From JAENVU01 sp031362155 (GTDB lineage Bacteria > Actinomycetota > Acidimicrobiia > IMCC26256 > JAENVU01), in the NCBI GenBank assembly GCA_031362155.1, contig JANLRZ010000185.1:9718-73717 (forward strand): a stretch of 64,000 nucleotides of DNA. The letters are read 5' to 3'. The position numbers were made by a program, and so were the translations under genes. Below the pieces are notes generated by a model. The model was not told the DNA's origin and searched no databases. It saw only the letters and a list, made by a program, of their open reading frames with translations. This document shows positions 58,998 to 64,000 of the stretch, in pieces (positions within the stretch are counted from its first letter, which is position 1; every line of letters starts with the position of its first letter).

Positions 58998-61289
58998 CTA
59001 TTGCTCGCTCATGATGATGTCGAACTCGGTCGCCGGATCCCGAGTGCGGGCCGGGTCGTGCACGGAGACGGTGACGCGATGCAACGTGCCGGTGAATCGG
59101 AACGGCGCGGCGTAGCCGGGGCCGACGGGGGGACCCTGCTCCCAGCCGCACGTCATTCCCGCGCCGCTGATCGAGTGTCGCACCGGGGTCGTGCGCGGGA
59201 TCTCGCCCGTGCCGATTTCCACGTCGTCGACGAGCAGGTGCACGGTCCCGGAGAAGTCGGGTCGTGCGTCGAAGCGCATGACCAACTCGTGAGCTCCGGG
59301 CCCGATCAGCGTGTCGGCCTCGACGGTGTATCGATCGCGGCCGACATAGTTGGAGACGTAGCGCAGGCACCCGTCGAGGACTTGGAACGACCACCCGCCC
59401 AGCACCGTCCCCATGGCCAACAGCACGCCCTGTGGCGCGTCGCCGACGGGAATGTCGACAGTCGCGCGCAGTTCGTGGGATCGACCGCGCACGTTGATCG
59501 CGTTCTCCTCCGGCACCGGTTGGTCGGTCGGCCAGAACACCGCGTGGTCCCGTTCGTGGAACGGTCGCCGGGGCGCGAGCAGCGCGGCGACGGGTCGGTT
59601 GTCGAGTGGGAGCACCTGATATTTCCGGGCTTCCTCCCACCAGAGGTCGATCATTGCCGCGAGCCGTTCGGGCTCGTCGGCAGCCAGATCGCGTGTCTCG
59701 CTCGGGTCGGTGCGGACGTCGAAGAGTTCCCACACGTCCTCGTCGAACGGCGCATCGGGATCGAGGCCGTCGTCGTACATGTGCCCGAGTGGCTTGAACG
59801 TCGCCGCTTTCCACCCGTCGTGGTAGATCGCGCGCGATCCGAGCATCTCGAAGTACTGGGTTGTGTGCCGCTCGGGCGCACCTGCGTCCTCGAGGAGGTA
59901 GGCGAAGCTGGTGCCCTCGATCGGAGTCTGGGAAATCCCGGCGATCTCCGTGGGCGCGTCGATCCCGATCAACTCCAACAGCGTGGGCAAGACATCGATC
60001 GCGTGCGCGAACTGGGGCCGGATCTCGTCGTGGGCTTGCAGCCCGGCGGGCCAGTGCACGATGCAGGGATCGGCGATCCCGCCTTCGTGGACCTCCCGCT
60101 TCCACCGCCGAAACGGCGTGTTGCCGGCCATGGTCCAACCCCACGGGTAGTTGTTGTGGGTCCCTGCGGTGCCGATCTCGTCGACGCGGGCGCGCAACTC
60201 TTTGCGCCCCGCGGGCACGCCGTTCCAGATGCGCGCGTCGTTGATCGAACCGAGTGAACCGCCTTCGGACGACGCGCCGTTGTCGGACACGACGACGACG
60301 ATCGTGTTGTCGCGCTCACCCAACTCGTCGATGAAGCCGAGAACCCGGCCGATCTGCGCGTCGGCATGCGAGAGGAACGCGGCGAAGCACTCCATGAACC
60401 GCGCCGCGACGGCTTGATCTTCGGGGTCGAGGTCGTCCCATGCCGGCACCCAGTGGGGTCGGTCCGAGAGGGTGGTGCCATCGGGAAGGAGCCCCATCGC
60501 CTGTTGGCGGGCGAAGGTTTCGGTTCGCCAGTGATCCCAACCGCGGTCGAACTTCCCCCGGTACTGCTCGCGCCATTCGTCGGGCGCGTGATGGGGTGAA
60601 TGACACGCGCCGGTCGCGAAGTGGAGGTAGAAGGGCATCTCCGGTTCCACGCTGCGCAACGCGCCCAGCATCGCGATGGCCTCGTCGGCCAGATCCTCGC
60701 TGAGGTGGTATCCGTCTTCTTCGCCTCGGGGAGGCAGTGTGGCGGTGTTGTCTCGGAACAGGTTGGGGACGAACTGGTGGGTCTCGCCGCCGTGGAAGCC
60801 GTACCAATGCCGGAAGCCCCGGCCGCAGGGCCAGGAATCACGCGGCGCAGCGAAGTGGGTTTCGTCCTGGGGGGTCAGATGCCACTTGCCGACCGCCATC
60901 GGCATGTACCCGTGCTCGCCGAGGATCTCGGAAAGGAAGCCGTTCTCCGGCGGGATGATCCCGTTGTAGCCGGGGAATCCGATGGCGAGATCGGCCACGC
61001 GGGCCATGCCGTTGGAATGATGGTTGCGACCGGTCAGCAGACAGGCGCGGGTCGGGGAGCACAGCGCGGTGGTGTGGAAGTTCGCGAGTCGAACGCCTCG
61101 TTCGGCGAGTCCGTCGATGACCGGAGTGGCGATATCCGAGCCGTAGCAACCCAGCTGCGCGTACCCGACGTCGTCGAGCACGACGAGTACCACGTTGGGC
61201 GCGTTCGGGGGTGGTGTGGGGTCGGGCGGCCACCACGGCTCCGATTCCCGCCACGTGTCACCGACCACCCCGTCGAAGCGTTGACTCAT
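58998..61289 (-). CDS. Arylsulfatase (type I, formylglycine-dependent)
   Basis: A 763-residue sulfatase. Metal-binding DD is in VLVVLDDVGY (Asp39, Asp40), and the catalytic Cys77 lies in LCSPTRACLLTGR (C-x-P-x-R), to be converted to formylglycine. VGKWHL and SDNGASSEGG carry the other active-site His, Asp and Asn, and THNNYPWGWTMAGNTPFRRWKREVHEGG is typical of the AtsA-type branch. A C-terminal beta domain (about residues 570-763) is an extension. No signal peptide is seen, so it may be cytoplasmic. The ATG at 61289 is used, not a longer frame. The maturase is not in the window. Confidence 0.94.
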   Translation of the reverse strand: MSQRFDGVVGDTWRESEPWWPPDPTPPPNAPNVVLVVLDDVGYAQLGCYGSDIATPVIDGLAERGVRLANFHTTALCSPTRACLLTGRNHHSNGMARVADLAIGFPGYNGIIPPENGFLSEILGEHGYMPMAVGKWHLTPQDETHFAAPRDSWPCGRGFRHWYGFHGGETHQFVPNLFRDNTATLPPRGEEDGYHLSEDLADEAIAMLGALRSVEPEMPFYLHFATGACHSPHHAPDEWREQYRGKFDRGWDHWRTETFARQQAMGLLPDGTTLSDRPHWVPAWDDLDPEDQAVAARFMECFAAFLSHADAQIGRVLGFIDELGERDNTIVVVVSDNGASSEGGSLGSINDARIWNGVPAGRKELRARVDEIGTAGTHNNYPWGWTMAGNTPFRRWKREVHEGGIADPCIVHWPAGLQAHDEIRPQFAHAIDVLPTLLELIGIDAPTEIAGISQTPIEGTSFAYLLEDAGAPERHTTQYFEMLGSRAIYHDGWKAATFKPLGHMYDDGLDPDAPFDEDVWELFDVRTDPSETRDLAADEPERLAAMIDLWWEEARKYQVLPLDNRPVAALLAPRRPFHERDHAVFWPTDQPVPEENAINVRGRSHELRATVDIPVGDAPQGVLLAMGTVLGGWSFQVLDGCLRYVSNYVGRDRYTVEADTLIGPGAHELVMRFDARPDFSGTVHLLVDDVEIGTGEIPRTTPVRHSISGAGMTCGWEQGPPVGPGYAAPFRFTGTLHRVTVSVHDPARTRDPATEFDIIMSEQ

Positions 61290-61362
61290 GCGCGGCGAGG
61301 GTATCGGCGTCGCCCTGGGCGTGCACATGGTGTGCCGGGTGGCGGTTGGGGTGTCCGTCGGA

Positions 61363-64000
61363 TCAGTCGACCGCGGTCGCCTGCTGCTCGTCGTCGCGCT
61401 TGCGGGCGGTGATGACCAGGAACCAGCCGCCGATGATGCCGAGCAACCCGATGAACCCGAGGCTGGCGGCTTCGGTGCCGGTGAAGGCAAAGCCACCTGG
61501 CGGGGTGTAGTTCGCCTTCGAGGTGATCGACTCACCCAGCACATCGAGTGATGCCGTGTTCGTGATCACGCCCGTGCCCACGATGGTGGTCACGACGGTG
61601 ATCGAAGTGGACCCGCCGGCCGCGAGCTCGCCGGCGTGGACACACGTGATCTTCGTCGTTCCGGTGCAGACCCAACCGGTGCCCGTCGCCGACTTGAGCG
61701 TCAAGCTGTTCGGCAGGTCGTCGGTGACAGTGATCGGCCCGACGAACGCGCTCCCGCCCGGATTGGTCACCGCGATGTCCCAGGTGGCCGTTGCACCCAC
61801 CACGCTCGACAGACTCTTCTTGAGGGTGAGCGTCGCATCGTTCGTGGCGGTGACGGTCGCGGCCGCAGTGTTGGTCACCGGTGCGTCGGCCGGGTCGAGG
61901 CCGTCGATGGTTGCCGTGTTGTGAATGGAACCGGCGGTCACGTCGGCCGCAGTCACGGTGTAGGTGGCCGTGCAGTCGATCGACTCGCCCGGGGCGAGGC
62001 TCGCGGGAATCGCCGGCGAACAGGCCAGGGCGGAGAGACCGCTCATCGGGTCCGACACTGCGACGTCGTGGATCGTGCGGACTCCGGAGTTCGTGCCCTG
62101 GAGGGTGTAGGTCACGACGGTGTTGGCGACCACGTCGGTGTTCGGTGTCGCGGCTTTGGTGAGACTCAGACCCGCGGTGGTGTTCGCGGTCACGACCGCC
62201 GACGCGGTGTCGGTCACCGGTGAGTCGGCCGGGTCGAGGCCGTCGATGGTGGCGGTGTTGGTGAAGCTGCCGGTGTCGACGTCGGCCTGGGTGACGGTGT
62301 CGGTGGCGGTGCAGGTGATGGTGGCGCCGGGGGCGAGGGTCGCGGGCGCGGCGGGGGTGCAGGCGATCGGGGACAACCCGACCATCGGGTCGGTGACACC
62401 GACGTTGTGGAGCGACAGGGCCCCGTTGTTGGTGCCGGTGAACGTGTAGGTGATCACGTCGCCGGTGACGACCCCCGTGCTGGGCGACGCGGTCTTGGTC
62501 AGCCGCACGCTGGCTTGGGTGCGGGCCGTGACGGTCGCGTTCGCCATCGTGGTGACGGGGGAGTCCGCCGGGTCGAGGCCGCTGATCGTGGCCGTGTTGG
62601 CGATCGATCCGGCGTTCACGTCAGCCTGGGTGACGGTGTAGGTCGCCGAACAGTCGATGACGGCGTTGGGCGCCAAGGTTGCTGGCGAAGCCGGCGTGCA
62701 CGACACGCTCGACAGCCCGCTCATCGGGTCGGTCACACCCACGTTGTGGAGAGTGAGTGAACCATCGTTCTGGCCGTGGAACGAATAGGTGACCAGGTCG
62801 CCGGCGACGACTCCGGTGTTCGGCGTCGCGTTCTTGGTGAACGACATCGAGGCGGTTCCGCCCGTGACCACCACGGCCCCAGCCGGGAACGGGCCGATCG
62901 TCACCCACGGATCGTTTGCGAAGAACTGGGCCGTGTTGGCGATGGAACCCGCATCTACGTCGGCCTGGGTCGCGGTGTAGGTCGCGCTGCATGTCATCGA
63001 TTCGCCCGGGTCGAGCGTCGCCGGCGCGGCTGGCGTACAGGCGATGGCGGACAGACCGGTCATCGGGTCGGTGACCGAGGCGTTGGTGAGCGTGACGGTT
63101 CCATTGTTGGTCGCAGTGAAGGCGTAGCTCACCGTGTCGCCGGCCAGCACGCCGGTGGTCGGTGACGCGGTCTTCGTGAAGTCGACTGCGTCGACCTGGA
63201 GCGGCGTGACCGTCGCCGCGGCAGTGGTCTGCACCGCACTGTCAGCCGGATCGAGGCCGTCCATCGTTGCGGTGTTCACGATCGAGCCGGCATCGACGTC
63301 GGCCTGGGTGACCGTGTAGTTGGCGGAGCAGTCAATGGAGTCGCCGATCGCCAAGGTCGCCGGCATCACCGGTGTGCAGGTGAGTGCCGACAGGCCCGGC
63401 ATGGGATCGCTGATCGTGACCCCGTGCACCGTCTGAGCTCCGGTGTTGGTGCCGTGGAACCCGTAGGTGACGACGTCGCCGGCGATCACGGCACTGTCGG
63501 GCGTGGCCGTCTTGGTCAGCGTGATCGAGTTGTTGGTCGAGGTGGTGACCGTGGCGGACGCCAGCGCCCAGCCGTAGGCGAAGGCCATCTCCGCAGTGTT
63601 GTTGATGCTGCCGGCGTCGACGTCGGCCTGGGTCACCGTATAGGTCGCCGTGCAGTTCACGATGCCGTTCGGTGGCAGGTTGGTCGGAAGGGTCGTGCTA
63701 CACGTCAACGGTGAGAGACCCGGCATCGGATCCAAGACCGTCACGTCGGGATACGTGATGTTTCCGGTGTTGGCGACGGTGACGGTGTAGGTGACGACGT
63801 CACCGACGCCGACCCCGGTGCTGGGCGATGCCGTCTTGGTCACCGAGTCCGACGGATCGAACAAGGGCGTGACCGTCGCCGAGGCGGTGTTGGTCACCGG
63901 GTTGCTCTGCGGGTCGAGTCCACTCACCGTGGCGGTGTTGGCGATCGTCCGTGCGTCGACGTCGGCTTGGGTGACGGTGTAGGTCGCAGAGCACGTGATG
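61363..64000 (-). CDS. DUF11-repeat surface protein, 5' truncated by window edge
   Basis: The C-terminal 878 residues of a very large secreted protein. At least six complete DUF11/DUF7507-like repeats of about 115 residues follow each other, each starting with a strand such as LTKTASPSTGVVTGDV and ending TQADVDAGSIxNTA, after a partial repeat at the window edge and before a divergent last DUF11 domain (LKKSLSSVVGATATWDI). The C-terminus is a sortase-like sorting region: FAFTGTE, a 20-residue hydrophobic helix and the basic RKRDDEQQ. The frame is open to base 64000, so the start is outside. The likely function is a stalk or adhesin on the cell wall. Confidence 0.93.
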   Translation of the reverse strand, partial: ITCSATYTVTQADVDARTIANTATVSGLDPQSNPVTNTASATVTPLFDPSDSVTKTASPSTGVGVGDVVTYTVTVANTGNITYPDVTVLDPMPGLSPLTCSTTLPTNLPPNGIVNCTATYTVTQADVDAGSINNTAEMAFAYGWALASATVTTSTNNSITLTKTATPDSAVIAGDVVTYGFHGTNTGAQTVHGVTISDPMPGLSALTCTPVMPATLAIGDSIDCSANYTVTQADVDAGSIVNTATMDGLDPADSAVQTTAAATVTPLQVDAVDFTKTASPTTGVLAGDTVSYAFTATNNGTVTLTNASVTDPMTGLSAIACTPAAPATLDPGESMTCSATYTATQADVDAGSIANTAQFFANDPWVTIGPFPAGAVVVTGGTASMSFTKNATPNTGVVAGDLVTYSFHGQNDGSLTLHNVGVTDPMSGLSSVSCTPASPATLAPNAVIDCSATYTVTQADVNAGSIANTATISGLDPADSPVTTMANATVTARTQASVRLTKTASPSTGVVTGDVITYTFTGTNNGALSLHNVGVTDPMVGLSPIACTPAAPATLAPGATITCTATDTVTQADVDTGSFTNTATIDGLDPADSPVTDTASAVVTANTTAGLSLTKAATPNTDVVANTVVTYTLQGTNSGVRTIHDVAVSDPMSGLSALACSPAIPASLAPGESIDCTATYTVTAADVTAGSIHNTATIDGLDPADAPVTNTAAATVTATNDATLTLKKSLSSVVGATATWDIAVTNPGGSAFVGPITVTDDLPNSLTLKSATGTGWVCTGTTKITCVHAGELAAGGSTSITVVTTIVGTGVITNTASLDVLGESITSKANYTPPGGFAFTGTEAASLGFIGLLGIIGGWFLVITARKRDDEQQATAVD

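Noticed and set aside
61900..63990. Regularly spaced repeats at the window end considered as CRISPR or satellite DNA
   Set aside because: The period of about 345 bp is in frame and encodes DUF11 domains; repeats diverge at synonymous sites.
1..64000. tRNA, rRNA, riboswitch or mobile-element genes
   Set aside because: No cloverleaf with a GTTCRANNC arm, no rRNA-like conserved blocks, and no transposase or integrase motif was found on either strand. A covariance-model scan would be the decisive test.

Overview
The window is high-GC, gene-dense DNA with GTG/TTG starts, Actinobacteria-type families (LLM/F420-type oxidoreductases, DUF2236, DUF4389, a DevR/DevS-like pair, universal stress protein) and many start codons preceded at 6-9 nt by a TANNNT hexamer, as expected for leaderless mRNAs. 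Together with the mix of sulfotransferases, phytanoyl-CoA-type dioxygenases, amidohydrolases and an arylsulfatase, this suggests a free-living actinobacterium, possibly of the class Acidimicrobiia. The taxonomic placement is inference from gene content. No tRNA, rRNA, CRISPR array, transposase, integrase or phage gene was recognised, and the stretch reads as ordinary chromosome. No gene-free stretch exceeds 300 bases.

Layout. 1-3655: 5'-truncated photolyase, a polytopic membrane protein and a methyltransferase. 3661-6849: a three-gene metal ABC transporter (permease, ATPase, binding protein, joined by ATGA overlaps), divergent from a Fur-family regulator across a Fur-type operator. 6878-10831: small conserved proteins, an LPxTG-type surface protein, a monooxygenase-like protein, adenine deaminase and a DUF2236 protein. 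10835-20725: GH15 glucosidase/trehalase, EEP hydrolase, TauD dioxygenase, flavin monooxygenase, sterol-desaturase-like hydroxylase, nucleosidase, LLM oxidoreductase, DJ-1/PfpI protein and M28 lipoprotein peptidase. 20788-24176: hydrolases and an RfbH-like PLP enzyme with His in place of the catalytic Lys. 24229-28490: DevS-like kinase, DevR-like regulator, universal stress protein and DUF4389 membrane protein, with a DevR-box-like palindrome. 28502-36888: stand-alone LigD-type polymerase, SDRs, a small lipoprotein, alpha-L-fucosidase, amidohydrolase, alcohol dehydrogenase and thioesterase. 36969-40664: two paralogous sulfotransferases flanking a DUF1214 protein. 40767-43478: a 903-residue coiled-coil protein. 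43475-56477: a region rich in Fe(II)/2-oxoglutarate oxygenases (IPNS-like, AlkB, TauD, two PhyH), with an aminoglycoside-phosphotransferase-like kinase, EamA transporter, P450, toroid-repeat lipoprotein, PAP2 phosphatase and myo-inositol-phosphate synthase. 56503-64000: a secreted His/Asp-rich protein, LLM oxidoreductase, a frameshifted small gene, a large arylsulfatase and the C-terminal part of a giant DUF11-repeat surface protein that runs off the window end.

Functional themes: metal uptake under a Fur-like repressor; a hypoxia/dormancy-type two-component module; redox tailoring of lipids or small molecules (P450, BVMO, LLM, dioxygenases, SDRs, thioesterase); sulfate-ester chemistry (two sulfotransferases, one sulfatase, plus a fucosidase); and cell-surface display (two proteins with sortase-type or sortase-like C-termini, no sortase in view). 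Intergenic DNA holds several unexplained hairpins, including two 53-bp near-identical copies of one element 25 kb apart and a perfect 11-2-11 palindrome over the promoter of the amidohydrolase gene.
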